A DNA stretch of 64,000 bases, taken from positions 324,156 to 388,155 of the forward strand of contig NW_003314301.1 of assembly GCF_000143415.4 (NCBI RefSeq), written 5' to 3'. Below, piece after piece: positions 21,199 through 34,282 of the stretch (the stretch's first letter is position 1; every line of letters begins with the position of its first letter). Source of the stretch: Selaginella moellendorffii (lineage: Eukaryota > Streptophyta > Lycopodiopsida > Selaginellales > Selaginellaceae). The notes beneath the pieces are model-generated. The model worked only from the letters and a program-made list of their open reading frames with translations, was not told the DNA's origin and did no database searches. Both the position numbers and the translations under genes were made by a program.

Positions 21199-22597
21199 AG
21201 ATTCCAACAGATGCCAGCTTAGCTTCATGCTTTACCTCTGTTTAATCAAGAAGCCGAGTAAGATGTATACCATTATATATGGATAAAAAAAACTATATTA
21301 TTATATGCTACTTTATTATTGTTGTAAGTCTATACCATCCAAACCGTGGAAACAGTAGAAGTCATATTTAATTAACATGGCATTTAAGGTGTGATGTGGA
21401 AATGTATGGATATTCCCTAGGAATTGTAATAGGAGAAATTGCACTAGAGGATAGTAGAGATTTGAAAGAAATAAATGGGAGAGCTAGTTTCAATTTGGAC
21501 CTATAAGACGTTCCCATGGAAACCATATCTTTATATAGGTCCTTTGTTAGTGTATTTGTCTCCATCTACTACCAAGTTGCATAAAACTTATTGTTAAAAA
21601 GCTACAGGAAACTCATTATATAGGGGCTTTGCAATGCTTAGTCTTTCACCAAGCAATGAATGTGGCATAGGTATAACAATTTTAGGAATGGAATCATGTG
21701 GTGGTTCCATGTTATCCAAGAGATAGAAAGTGAAAGTTTTTATAATCTTGCCATCTAACATCTTTTCCAAGCTTGCAAAGGGGTTTGCTATTAGGCCAAG
21801 ATCTTATTTTATAACATGTTACATGATTCTAATATGGCATGATTCTAATATGAAACTTTGACAAGATTGGAAAAATTCCAAGCAAGGCTATAAAAAGACT
21901 TGATGAGTCTTTATTTCTTAACAAATGGACTTGCATATGTAATGCATAACTACTGTCTTTACTGAAAGTGTGAAAGAGACCCTTTGTGAAAGATGAACTA
22001 TGAGAGATTAATTCCTTTCCTCATAGAGTTTTGGTCATGCAAGGCAATTACTTAAGTCACTGTTACAAAACCATGAAAATCATGAATGGAGAATCCAAAC
22101 CTTAATCATGGTTTAAGATTTCAAATGGAGTACATCATGAGATGGTTATCAATGATTTCTTCTACATGATTCTCAATATAGTTGTGAGAAGCAATTCTAT
22201 ACTATTTCAATTTGAAAATATAGCCTTCAATAGTAGTTAAAGCAAGCAAATAAATTATTCACAAATGCAAGTTTAGGTCTATTTCTTAGGGTATAAATTG
22301 GCTTGGCTAAGTTCAAGACATAATTATGCTCCTTAATTCAAGCTTCCCAAGAGGTTATCCATCTTAATACTATTCAAACCCCTCAAATATTTATAGAAAT
22401 AGAGGTGCATTCTTGTTCATCCCTCCATATTTAAACCACAATGGATCATATTTCAAATTGGTCACTTTGGTTGTTTATAGTAGAAAGGATTTTAGAATGT
22501 TTATAAGACCCAGATGTGGTTACAATAATGCCCTAGTATTAAGGACAATGGATGCTTCATGCTTGAGGAAGAGATTCAACCACATAGAGATTCAACC
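21199..22597 (+). repeat. Tandem duplication unit A
   Basis: Unit begins ATGCCAGCTTAGCTTCATGC and ends GAGATTCAACCACAT. The whole order of blocks is repeated immediately downstream (22598-25053) in the same orientation. Shared blocks include the AAGCCGAGTAAGATGTATAC block, the GGGGCTTTGCAATGCTTAGT block and the AAGTGTGAAAGAGACCCTT block. No gene is evident. Confidence 0.75.
22322..22480 (-). repeat. Decayed solo LTR of the 5S-bearing TRIM family
   Basis: Aligns in order with the Cassandra-like LTR at 39425-39619: CTTCCCAAGAGGTTATCC (5S box C region, decayed), TACTATTCAAACCC, GGTGCATTCTTGTTCAT, and GGTCACTTTGGTTG near the end. It is duplicated at 24808-24957 as part of the tandem duplication. 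Confidence 0.55.
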
Positions 22598-25053
22598 ACA
22601 TGCCAGCTTAGCTTCATGCTTTACCTCTGTTTAATCAAGAAGCCGAGTAAGATGTATACCATTATATATGGATAAAAAAATTTATATTATTATATGCTAC
22701 TTTACTATTGTTGTAAGCCTATGTTATCTAAACTGTGAAAACAATCAAAGTCATATTTGATCAATATGGCATCTAGGGTGTGATGTGGAGATGCACAAAT
22801 ATTCCCTCAGAATCGTGGGAGGAAAAATTACACTAGAGGATAACAAAAATCTAAAAGAAATTAGTGGGAGAGCCAATTATAAAAAAGAAGATGATGATAG
22901 GGAAGGGTTAGGCTGAACGTCACCCATTTTAAAATGTTTAACAGTTTAAAAGTGTTTAAAAGTGTTTATAAAGTGATCTTAAAGAGCATAAGTGCTAATG
23001 AAATTACACTTGGTATTTTGTGAGTTTTGAAGTGTTTTAAAGAGCTTTCTTTGTAACTCATGGTTAGCCACTAGTAACAAAACGTCCCTGAGCAATTTCA
23101 TCAAGTAATCCTTTGTTATTTCTCTTGCAGTTGGCTAGATTCTTACATGGGCATAGCACAATAAAATTTACATAACACTTCTTGGCCTCGGGTCTAACAA
23201 AGACTATTAAATCAAAGCGGCCAAAGGATAGCTGTAAACCCAAATAGATTTTGGGAGCTAGGAATAGAGTGCCATCTTTTCTTAGCTAGGAAAGTTTTTA
23301 GTGAGTAGGGTTTCTTAAATTTTGGTGTGGGGAGACTGGCAACTAGAAATTGCATGTGCATCTGACTAAGCAGCCAATTGGGTCCTCAAATCTCTGTTTG
23401 GATCATAGTTACTCTTATGAGCAATAATCTTCACTTGAGAAATTGGCTTAGGTACATGTCCATAGAAGCTGGTAATTCTAAGACTTTAAACTCCTCTTTT
23501 CCATAAGATTCTAGCTAGATTGGTAGTGATTTCATGAGGGAAGATTTCCATCCCCACTTATGCCTTGAACAAAATTTCTGCCAGGCAAGGGAGGAGTGAG
23601 TTGGGTGCGCTTGATGGATCTGGTTCACTGGACGCACATTGACGAGGTGCTGCCAATTCCTCGATTTCAAGAACTAAGTTTTGGGGGAATTGTGCTAGAT
23701 TAGTGAACTTGCTTGTCTCCATCCTACTTCTTTGTGAGAGTTCCATATTTAGCTCATCCTTCCTTTTGAAAGGCCAAATTCTTTGAGGGTATGGTGTGCA
23801 ATTTGAACAATGGGAGCATATATTAAACACAATTAAATCAATATGGAAAGTGATAAAGAAAACATTGTTGGCAGTTATTGTATGACCCATTAAATACATG
23901 GGAAGAATAGAAAAAAATATTATAAAATATTCTTTAGTGCAAGAAAATCATTCAATTTGGACCTATAGGATGTTGTCATGGAAATCATGTCTTTATATAA
24001 GTCCTTTGTTAGTGTATTTGTCTCCATCTTCTACTAAGTTGCACAAAATTTATTGTTAGGAAGCCGTAGAAAACTCATTAAATAGGGGCTTTGCAATGCT
24101 TAGTCCTTCACCAAGCAATGAAGGTGGCATGGGTAAACATGCTATAACAATTCTAAGAATGGAGTCATGTGGTGGTTCCATTTTATCCAAGAGATGGAAA
24201 GTGAAAGTTTTTATAATTTTGCCATTTAACATCTTTTCCAAACTTGCAAGAGGGTTTGCTATTAGGCCAAGATCTTATTCTATAACATACTACATGATTC
24301 TAATATGGCATAGTATCCAAAAAGCAAGTGAGTAGAAACTTTGACAAAATTGGCAAAACTCTACCAAAGCAAGGCTATAGAAAGACTTGATGAGTCTTTA
24401 CTCCTTAACAAAGACTCTATTCTTAGAATGCTGAAAGTGTGAAAGAGACCCTTCATGAAAGATGAACTATGAGAGATTAATTCCTTTCCTCATAGAGTTT
24501 TGGTCATGCAAGGCAATTATTTAAGTCATTGTTACAAAACCATAAAGATCATGAATGGAGAATCCAGACCTTAATCATGGTTTAAGATTTCAAATGGAGC
24601 TAAGATGGCTATCAATGATGTCTTCTACATGATTCTCAATATAGTTGTGAGAAGCAATTCTACACTATTTCACTTTAAAAAATATAGCCTTCAATGGTAG
24701 CTAAAGCAAGCAAATAAATTATTCACAAATGCAAGTTTAGCTTTGGATAAGGTATAGGGTTTGTGCCCTATTTTTTAGGGTATAAATTATTTTTTACCTG
24801 GCTAGGTTCAAGACTAATTCAAACTTCCCAGGAAGTCATCCATCTTAATACTATTCAAACCCCTCAAATATTTATAAAAAAAGAGGTGCATTCTTGTTCA
24901 TCCCTCCACAATGGATCATATTTCAAATTGATCACTTTGGTTGCTTATAGTAAAATGGGTTTTAGAATGTTTATAAGACCCAGATGTGGTTAGAATAATG
25001 TTCAAGTATTAAGAACAATAGATACTTCATACTTGAGGAAGAGATTCAACCAC
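22598..25053 (+). repeat. Tandem duplication unit B with a 1.07-kb insertion
   Basis: Second copy of the unit at 21199-22597. Homology breaks after GGGAGAGCCAATT (22878) and resumes at CAATTTGGACCTATAGG (23953). The 22879-23952 sequence is therefore an insertion absent from unit A, possibly with a CAATT target duplication. The insertion has no recognised coding sequence or clear terminal repeats. A decayed 5S-type LTR sits at 24808-24957. Confidence 0.7.
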
Positions 25054-25729
25054 ATATTGATGTTTGTGAGTAAAAGTTCTAACATAATAACAACTGTACC
25101 ACAAATATGCAATCTCTTATTCTTGCTAATGCAGCAATCTCTTCAAAGGCCAATAAGCATAATAACAAATGCTCTTAGTGGGCATTTATCAAATCTATAG
25201 AATATTCACCTTTAGTTTAAATATATTTATAAGTGTTTTAGAAGTAACTTATGAATAAGAGTGATTACCTCCTTTCAACCCACCACACCACATTCATCCC
25301 AGATGTATGAACCAGAATTTTTGGTATGTGCTCCTCACAATGTCATTTCATACTTCAACCAAGGATCATCAAAGTCACATACATTGATGCAAGTTGTGTA
25401 TGCATGGAGACCAAAGATGGAACTCCAAAGCATATGCAAAAGAAAACAAGTAAACACCCAATTAATCATGCATGACTTTTCTCAATTGTTGTTGCAAGTT
25501 TGTTGGCAAGTTTTTGAAAATTAGAGTGACACCATTAGCTTGGAAGAGTCAAGGATGAGTGCTCTTTTTTGGCAAAAGGTGGCAATTATAAATATAGTTG
25601 CATTGCTAGGTTCTATGGATTTCTTGTAAGTATGAGTAAAATATTTTCTGCCTATACTTGCGTTCTTGCTCTTGTCTACAAAATAGTAACCCCTTCAAAA
25701 TAGACTAAATTATTACTTAATCAAGCTAA
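25054..25729. other. AT-rich spacer, no gene seen
   Basis: No recognisable coding or structured element apart from short open frames. Confidence 0.4.
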
Positions 25730-28700
25730 AGAAAAACTTGAAAAAGAGAGAGAGTTAAAAGCATATTGAGTACATCTCAATGAAGTAGAGGAGATTAGAA
25801 ATCTTAATACAACTTTGACGGTTATCCAAAATACATGAATTTATATGCTACTCCTCCTTAGCAACATCAGCATATAGAAAACACTTCTACTTCAGTTAGG
25901 AGTAGAGGAACACAAAACAATTGGAGTGATTCCCTAGGTAGAAGAGTTAAATATATAACCCTTACCCTTTGACAGTGATTTAGGTTTCTTTATGAACTAA
26001 ATATTTGTTTTGCCTATACTAATTGCTAAATAGAGCATTTTTTATCAAATTGTAATAAGTATAATAACAATTGTAGAAATGACAATAAGCACCATCATCA
26101 CATATCTATCCTTTTCTGGAATTAAAAGAAAAGCTCCATAACTGTATATTGAACAATACATAAAAGCAATTAAATTTAATTAAGTAGATGGGCAAGAAAA
26201 GAATCTTTTCCTCTATATACTCAAAAGAAAAGCCAAAAATTGGTACTATGACAATAAAGTTAAAAAATTTGTCATATTTGATGAGTCAACAAAATTTTTC
26301 TTTAAAGCTTTCTTCATGGAAACAAATCTAGGAGAAAACTATGATGAGTTACAAGAGTTTCATCAAGGAAAATCTGAAATAATTAAAGAATATACAATTC
26401 GATTTAACAAGCATTTTAAGCATTGTAAAGACTTAGTTTTAGATAGAATGCGCCAACGCCTATACATATCATGAATATGCAATAAAAAGAGCTTATGTAG
26501 ATTTCAATGACTTGAAAAAAGCTATAATTGCCTACCAAGATATCATAAAACAATATGACATGGTAGATATGGTAAAGTCAGATGAAAAAAAAACTCTTAT
26601 AGATAAAGAAATTAGTCATTTAAGAAACCTCAAATTGCAAACTAATTTTAAATAAGGGATTTTGTGCACCAGATACAAAAATGAAAGCTATAGCAAAGAA
26701 GAATGCAAATTCTAGCTAATTAAGTGCCAAATTTATGAAAAAGAGGGGCATTTAGCTAAAGAATGTAGAATCTTGTTTAAACAATTAGTAAGCTAATAAG
26801 CTTTTTGAGTTGATAAAGCAATATGTAGGTAAAATTATCCACTTAACAATAAAATTTTTATAGAAGGAATAATTACAATAATAATCAAAATGCCAAACAT
26901 GAATACCCATGCATTGACATGCAAGGTGACTATTGAGATTATCTGTCTAAGGGTAATTTTGAAATTATTTACCTAGCTGTGAGGAAAATAAGCCTAAAGA
27001 CTATAATTGGCCTAGAAAATATGATTAGTATAGAGGTTACAATAAGCTTAGAGATTATGAAAGGCCAAAAGAGTATGATTAAACTAACACTTTTACTTGC
27101 TATCCTAAGCTATATAATCAAACTAAATCATCAAGAAAGAATGATAAGCCTCTTAAGGATACATAACCTATAGCTAGGCAAGTTGAGGTAGAATGGTAAG
27201 ATATAGAAGAGCTACCTAGCATTTGTATTATGACCAAAGCCCAACAAAGAAGGGCTAAATCTGAAAGTTAAGATGAAGGGAATGATGATGACGTAAAAAT
27301 CATCCCTAACTCTTAATGCCATTAAAAGAAAAATATCAATGTAAAAATTATTGAACAACTCCAAGACTTGTAACCACAAGTTAATATGTCCTAGGGCTTT
27401 ATAGATTGACATGAATTTACCACTAGCACAAAAGAAAAATTCTATACTAAAGCGAAATGACAAGGATGAGAAAAAGGCAGTAAAAGGTAATTTAAATGCT
27501 AAAATTACACTCACTCTATGCCAACTTCTCACTATAGCATCTTACTTTATAGCTATATTGCTCAAAGACCTCTCGCCTAAGAAAGAAGAAACTTTAATCC
27601 TATATATGGACATTACAATTGAGTCAAAGGACTGTGATAATAAAGTTTCTAGAATTGATATAAAGATTGGCAAAAATTTATTATCTGAAACTTTTATCGA
27701 TGGTAGCTCAAGTGTAAATATTTTAGAAGAGAATATTTGTAAGGAATTAGGCCTAGGCCCAATTTGACCATGATAGATGACAAGCCTATTGGAATTATTA
27801 GAAATGTCTTAACCAATGTAGCTAGCCTAAAGTACATAATTAATTATGTCGTGCTTAAATGATACGACAATATTCTACCTACAAAACTCTACTAGGTAAA
27901 TCTTGACTAAAAATTGCTTGTACAAACCAAGACAGAAAAAATAATTTTGTGCATATAGAGCAGGGCAACCGTCAACTTCATCAACTTTATCATTTCATAT
28001 GATAGTATTTATGCCATGTTAAATGCCTCTTTTAAAGAATATTATATAAATAGGTCACTCTTAGAACTAGTTAATTTCACTCTTAAAATATGGCTATAAA
28101 ATGCTAGATTAAAAAACTCACAAAATCCCACAATTGAATAGTGAAAAATATTGATGTTTTTCTCATGCACAACCATGTTGATTTTGGAGTGGCTTTCACA
28201 TTGAAAGCCTTGATATTTGGCTTGTTGTGCAAGTCAAGTAGCCGGAAGTAATAATAATATACTCATTACTAACATTTGATTACAAAAGTAACAGCCATAA
28301 GTTTATCAAAATCAACTAATAAAAGTGGCTATATATCAAATGCCACCAACTTAAATAGATATGAAACCACCACTATAACTATCCTTCTATAGTAGGAAGG
28401 GGAGTATTATAAGTTTGGAACCAAACACAATTATGCATATATTAAATAATGTCATATCACATCTTTGGTTAACAAAAAGACTTGCATATCTTCTTAATTA
28501 CATGATGATGTTTTATGTGCCTGCCTAGAATAGGATAGTCATGGTAGGTATAAAGAAAATGTAGAATAAAAATCAAAGACACTACCAATTGTAAATGGTA
28601 ATAAAGATCAATTCTTATAAAATAAAAAGGTTGTCGTTAAAGTGATATTGAGAATGTAAATGCCAAAATAGCAAGTCATCAAGTGATATAGGATTTTCAA

Positions 28701-28870
28701 ACCTATCATGAAGCCTTTAGATCCACAGCTCAACCTTTTAAACTTCATGAACCTTATTTAGAGAAAGTAATCCTTCTTCATATATTGTAGATATTGAAGA
28801 TAAAATATAGCTAATGAAGAGGTAAATGTTTTATCTTATGTATCATCCCAGGTAAAATAAAAGAAGAAAC
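25730..28870 (+). mobile_element. Decayed Ty3/gypsy-type relic (gag and protease recognisable)
   Basis: Broken frames on the plus strand still read as retroelement. Around 26184-26450 a capsid-like stretch is visible (LFLYILKRKAKNWYYD, then LGENYDELQEFHQGKSE and IKEYTIRFNKHFKHCKDL). Near 26725-26775 there is a zinc-knuckle remnant, CQIYEKEGHLAKEC, with Tyr replacing the second Cys. At 27600-27767 an aspartic-protease remnant is visible (ETFIDGSSSVNILEEN, with the D-S/T-G position read as DGS). Stops and frameshifts are numerous. LTRs were not found; the giant LTR element at 28991 begins just downstream. Confidence 0.65.
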
Positions 28871-29368
28871 CTTAGGCAAAATGGAGTTACGTTTAAGTTT
28901 AGGCATCGAAAGAAGAAAGTAATTAAGAATGGTAATAAAATCATATAGTATATAAATAGTACTTACATGTGTTGAAAAACAACCCCCACTTGTAAGAAAC
29001 TAAATTTTTCATTCTACTTTAGTCACTTAATCATATCTTCGACCATTTGGAAAAGTATTACTCACAACCTCTATAAGTTCTATTCTAGACTTGGGGCTTG
29101 CTAGCCTCAAGAATGCATCTATGCCACTCAACTTTTGCACTTGGTTTAAGTGCTTCATGTGTTTGATTCTATGACTGACACCCAAAAGTACCACCGACAT
29201 ATCAAACTGTTACGCTAAAGCCATGCCCATTCACCTTTGTTACACTGGTGGTTCAACACCACCTGCATCCCAATCCCGTCTCTCAAAGACTAGGCCATCC
29301 ATCCATGAATGATCATTCTAGATCCACTCCTTAGCATCTTTAAGACACCTACAGACATGGGGAATAGT

Positions 29369-29755
29369 TGTCAGGAATCCCCCAAGTCTTGCCACATTCC
29401 TAACTCTCGCCGGATTCCTGACCTGCAGACCCACATCAATATCAAGAATGTGGCTCGAGACTCAGGAATCGTACAAGAAATCAGAGAGTTAGGAATAGGG
29501 AAGTGTCTCGAGAGTCAGGAATAGGGAAGTGTCTTGAGAATAAAAAATGTGCGCCTCCTCGACCTCAACTATATTTAGGCCGTCCTTGATCCAAGAGTGG
29601 TGGAGCTTCATCAACCTATAGTATATATAAGTTAGCCTTGTTCCATTTCTCCACAATCTGAATCAACGCCAGTCTAAGGCTTCTTCTTTGTTTCCACTAG
29701 CTTTTCTCTTTGTCTTTTGTATTTTTCAGTCTTGATCTTGTTGGGGGTCTTGACA
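29369..29755 (+). repeat. 5' LTR of chromovirus copy 1, with inverted internal segment
   Basis: 387 bases, TGTCAGGAATCCC to CTTGACA. TATA-like TATAGTATATATAAG at about 29611-29625. The segment about 29431-29552 is in reverse orientation relative to 34641-34814 of the 3' LTR; the flanks CTGACCTG(C/T)AGACC and GCGCCTCCTCGACCTC agree on both sides. Confidence 0.85.
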
Positions 29756-29852
29756 GTTTGATTCAGATTGTGTTTTTTGCTTTTGCTTTAGCTCATTTCG
29801 ATTATTTGATTGCCTTTGTCTTTTTCCCCCTTTTTTTTCTTTCTTCTTGCCG

Positions 29853-30518
29853 ATGGAGTCTCCAAGCCATCCTGATTTCTTTGCTGAAGTCCTTGCAAAA
29901 ATCCAGTCTGAGAATACTGAGTTGAAGGCGACCCTTCTTCGCATGCAGCAAGAGCTTGCTTCACTTTCGGCTCAAGGATCTAGCAAAGTTCCTGAACCGA
30001 AGGTGAGTTTCCCGGCAAAATTTTCAGGCAAGCATTCGGAGCTTCGCGGATTTTTGAACCAAATGGAGCTGATCTTTGCACTTCAACATCGGCGGTACCC
30101 CACTCCCGAGTCTCAAATCAGCGCGATTGGGACGTTGCTCGAAGGTGCAGCTTTGTCATGGTTTTCTCCTCTTCTGGAGAAGAGCATGAAAGGGGTCGTG
30201 GTTCCGGAGCTGATGGATCTTCAATTGTTCAAAGAGAAGCTCGAAGCATGTTTTGGCGAGACAGATCGGGTTTGGGCTGCTACCACAAAGATGAGACGTC
30301 TCTCTCAGGGGTCTCGTCCTGCCTCGATCTACGCTGTAGAGTTCCAACTCCTTGCCTTGGACACTCAGTGGGATGAGCGGGCCCTGATTGACCAATTTCG
30401 TTTCAGCCTCAACAACGGTGTCAAGGATTTATTGCTCACCATGGAGGATCCCAAGGACTTGTCGGACGCCATCAACAAAGCTGTTCAATGTGACAATCGT
30501 CTCTTTGAACATCGTTAG
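29853..30518 (+). pseudogene. Chromovirus gag (capsid) region
   Basis: A 221-residue frame from the ATG at 29853. It starts with a coiled-coil-like segment (ENTELKATLLRMQQELASL). The Retrotrans_gag core follows: FSGKHSELRGFLNQMELIF, EGAALSWFSPLLE, FKEKLEACFG, and the YAVEFQLLALDTQWDE block. It ends at a stop, after which a zinc knuckle CLYCADPNHKAAVC (CX2CX4HX4C, about 30693-30735) continues in a frame interrupted by stops. The capsid and nucleocapsid would package element RNA, but the interruptions make this copy unlikely to work unaided. Confidence 0.85.
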
Positions 30519-30835
30519 GAAAGTCGCCGCGCCGCTGTTTTTCCATCCCAGACTCAGGAATCCCAGCTTAAGTCTTCGGGGCATACTCCTGAACCTACTG
30601 CTCCGGTCCCGATGGATATTTCTGGTACTCCCCGACTCATTAGAGGGAAGTTGAGTCCTGCTGAGAAGCAACGTTGAATATCTCATAATCTTTGCCTCTA
30701 CTGTGCTGATCCTAATCACAAAGCAGCTGTGTGTCCCAAGAAGCCTCCCTGACTGCTCGAGTTCATTCTGCCTCAAAGTCCACCTCTGTTGCAGTCGGGA
30801 AATGACCCTGTCCAAACAGAGTAGGAGCTGGCTGT

Positions 30836-31318
30836 TTGGACTCCCCGAATAAAAATCACTTTTCTTCTTTATCAAGCTCCTCACCACCTTTCATCAAAGC
30901 CACCACCAATTCCCGCAACTTCCGCGTCCCATGTCTCCTTTCTTTCACCGGACAATCAGGACTCAAGGCTTTGGCACTATTGGACTTGGGTGCAACTTCC
31001 TGCTTCATGGACACAGACTTTGCTGCCCGACATCACGTTCCTCTTTCTCCTACCATACGGGATCTGAGGGTTGAAGGCATCGGTGGGCATTTTGTGTCTC
31101 CATCTTCTGGACTTAGGGAAACGTTGCCCGTTCGAGTACACATCGGGTCCACCGTCACCGATATCGCCTTCAACATCATCAACAGCAAGTCCTCCTCTGT
31201 AGTGCTCGGTCTTCATTGGTTCCAACTACATCAGCCTCAGATTTGTTGGAAGGAATTACAGCTCATCTCTCCCACATCACCATCTCCCATGGCTTCCCCT
31301 GCTGTTCATCGAGTCTGA
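30836..31318 (+). pseudogene. Chromovirus aspartic protease region
   Basis: A 160-residue frame with the retropepsin active-site segment LALLDLGATSCFMD. The expected DSGA reads DLGA, so the Ser next to the catalytic Asp is Leu. DFAARHHVPL and a later VVLGLHWFQLHQP (flap/second-half pattern typical of gypsy proteases) follow. It would cleave the polyprotein. Confidence 0.75.
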
Positions 31319-31474
31319 ATCAGGAAAAGTTCCCTAAACTCAAATCGGGGTTCTGTTCCTGACTCTACGAAGTTTTCACCCTCTTCTTTTTCCTCTCTTC
31401 CATCTTACACTGGATAGTATCCTCGTCTCATCATTCCATTTAGTCGTACACCTCCTCCTATCTCCACAATCACT

Positions 31475-32640
31475 ATGAAAGAACTCCTTCATGAAGAACC
31501 TATTTTCCTTTTTGCTTTGCATGTTTTTCCTGTCAGTCTTCCTGAGAAGTATCATGATTTTAGGGATGTGTTTGACAAGAAAAAAGCTAGTGTACTACAT
31601 GTTCATCGGCCTTATGACTGTCCCATTGATTTGCAGGAAGGAGCGTCACCTCCGTGGGGGCCTATCTACGGGTTATCCCCGTCCGAGCTTAAGGCCCTCA
31701 AAGAGTACGTGGATGAGAACCTTGCCTTGGGGTACATTCAGCATTTGCAGTCCCCGGCTGGAGCGCCTGTCTTCTTTGTCAAGAAGAAGGATGGGAGTTT
31801 GTGGCTAGTCATCGATTACCAAGGTTTGAACAAGGTGACTGTTTGGAACCGTTATCCGCTGCCCCTGATCTTGGACCTATTGGAACGCCTCGGCGGTGCC
31901 CGCTTCTTCACCAAGATTGACCTCCGTGGCGCATACAACCTGATCCGGATCCGGCCTGGTGATGAATGGAAGACTGCGTTCCGAGCCCGCTATGGCCACT
32001 TCGAGTACACTGTTATGCCATTTGGCTTGACAAATGCTCCAACAGTTTTCCAACACATGGCAAACGACGTCTTTCGAGAGTTTCTTGATCAGATGGTGAT
32101 CGTCTACCTCGATGACATCCTCATCTACTCAAAAACTCAGGAGGAGCACGATGAACATGTACGCAAGGTGCTGGCAAAGCTGCGAGAACACGGCCTATAC
32201 GCGAAGCTTGAGAAATGTTCCTTCGATCAGTAGTCTGTGGAGTTCCTTGGGTACATTGTCACTCTTGAGGGTATTACGATGGATCCTGCCAAAGTCAAGA
32301 CTATTCTTGAGTGGGAGCCTCCACAATCAATGTCGGACGTTCAAATTTTCCTTGGCTTCGCCAACTTCTACCACAAATTCATTGATCACTACTCTGACAT
32401 TGTCCTTCCTCTCATGCATCTCACTCGCAAGGATGTTCCCTTCTCTTGGTCTACTGCTGCCCAGCACGCCTTCGACACACTCAAGGCAACCTTCAGTTCT
32501 GCTCCCATTTTGATCCATGCTGATTCCTCACAACCTTTCTTTATCAAGGCTGACACCTCCGACTTTGCCATCGGTGTTGTGCTGTCTCAACTCGAGCGGA
32601 TCAAGAACTTCATTCGGTCGCTTTCCATTCTCGGAAATTC
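31475..32640 (+). pseudogene. Chromovirus reverse transcriptase and start of RNase H
   Basis: The frame 31475-32233 holds the RT palm with [47 protein letters not shown] and the catalytic [14 protein letters not shown] stop at 32231-32233 interrupts just before SVEFLGYIV, and the same frame resumes to the connection domain (GFANFYHKFIDHYS) and RNase H start (FFIKADTSDFAIGVVLSQ). Around 32600-32700 RNase H is frameshifted. So the enzyme is recognisable but disrupted. Confidence 0.85.
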
Positions 32641-33119
32641 CAGCTTGCGGAGATCAATTACGAAATCCACGACAAGGAGCTCCTTGCCATCGTGGATTCC
32701 TTTGGAGAGTGGTGCCGTTTCTTGGAGGGGGGGCCATCAAACAACAGTCTGGGCGGATCACAAAAATCTCAAGTACTTTGCCACTTCCCGAGTTTTAAGC
32801 CGTTGTCAAGCAAGGTGGGCACAATTCCTGAGTCGGTTTGATTTTGTTATCAAGTACAGACCTAGAAAGCTTCAAGGCTTTCCTGATGCTCTTTCAAGGC
32901 GCTCCTATCTTAGTCTCAGGCCTGGTAATCCTGCCTTCGATCAACAGGATCAAGTTATCCTCGGTCCTGATCGGCTTCAAGTTATGGAAATTTCCCTGGC
33001 ACCTCAGGACTCCTCCTTGATGGATGCCATCAGAAACGATCTTCAATTCGATGATCTCGCCAGTGACATTTTCCCCCATCTTCAAGCTGGACACCCTGTG
33101 ACTCCCGACTGCCGGTGAT

Positions 33120-33838
33120 TTGACGAGTTCGAGTTCTTAGATGGCTTATTATACCGTGGGGAGCAGCTTTATGTTCCTGAAGGTGATGCTCGAAGGTTGG
33201 TCCTAATGGCGTGCCACGATAGCCCGACTGCTGGTCACTTCGGCATTGCGAAAACCTATGAGCTAATTGCACGGGACTTTTGGTGGCCTCACATGGACGA
33301 CTACATCAAAGCTTTTGTTACCTCCTGTGACACTTGCGCCCGGAATAAGGTACCTCGCCACCTTCCTTCAGGTTTGCTTCATTCCTTTCTGGTCCCTTTA
33401 GGTCCTTGGGAATCCATCTCCATGGATTTCTTGAGTGATCTTCCGAGTTCTGGAGGCTTCAATAGCATTTTAGTCGTGGTGGATTGCTTCACAAAGATGG
33501 CGCACTTCTTGCCATGTACCAAGGAGTTTTCGGGCGAGGACATGGCAAAACTGGTATTCAGGGAAAATTTCCAACTTCATGGGATTCCTACAGATGTGGT
33601 TTCGGATTGGGGGCCTCAGTTCATCTCTCATTTCTGGCAACGGTTTTTGCAGCTGCTTGGAGTGAAGGCCAACATCTCTTCGGCGTATCATCCTCAAACT
33701 GATGGGCAGTCCGAGCGAACGATTCAGACGTTGGAACAATTCTTGAGGTGCTTCATCAACTATCATCAGGATAACTGGTTCGATATCCTTCCCCTTGCTG
33801 AGTTCTCCTATAACAACTCTGTTCACTCCTCTCTTTGA
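33120..33838 (+). pseudogene. Chromovirus integrase region
   Basis: Shows the zinc-binding N-domain (HDSPTAGHFGIAKTYELI, then CDTCARNK) and the D,D35E core: first Asp in ISMDFLSDLP, second in DVVSDWGPQF (usually DRGPQF), Glu in QSERTIQTLEQ. A stop at about 33118 interrupts upstream, and the frame breaks at 33838 soon after AEFSYNNSVHSSL. Confidence 0.85.
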
Positions 33839-34282
33839 ATTTCCCCCTTCTTTGCAAACTCTGGCCGAAATCCCCGATTCAATCTCTCACTTCCTTCTCC
33901 ATCCGAATCCTCTCATTCAAATCCCCGCTCTGAGGCATTTGTCTCCAACCTCCAAGAAATCCACAACTCCATCTCCTTCCACCTCCATCGTGCTCAAGAA
34001 TCTCACAAAACATTTGCCAATGTCCATCGTCAAGATTGTCCCCCTTATAATATCGGGGATAAAGTCTGGCTCCTCAGGCAAAATATCTCCACCACCAGGC
34101 CCTGTCCAAAACTTGATTTCAAACGCCTCGGTCCTTTCCCTATCACTGCCATCATTAATCCTATCACTTATCGCCTTGCACTTCCCTCCTTATATCAAAT
34201 TCACCCTGTTTTTCATTCCTCTCTCCTTGAGCCTTATATTCCCAGTCCTATTCCCAATCGGGTCATTCCTCCACCTCCACCA

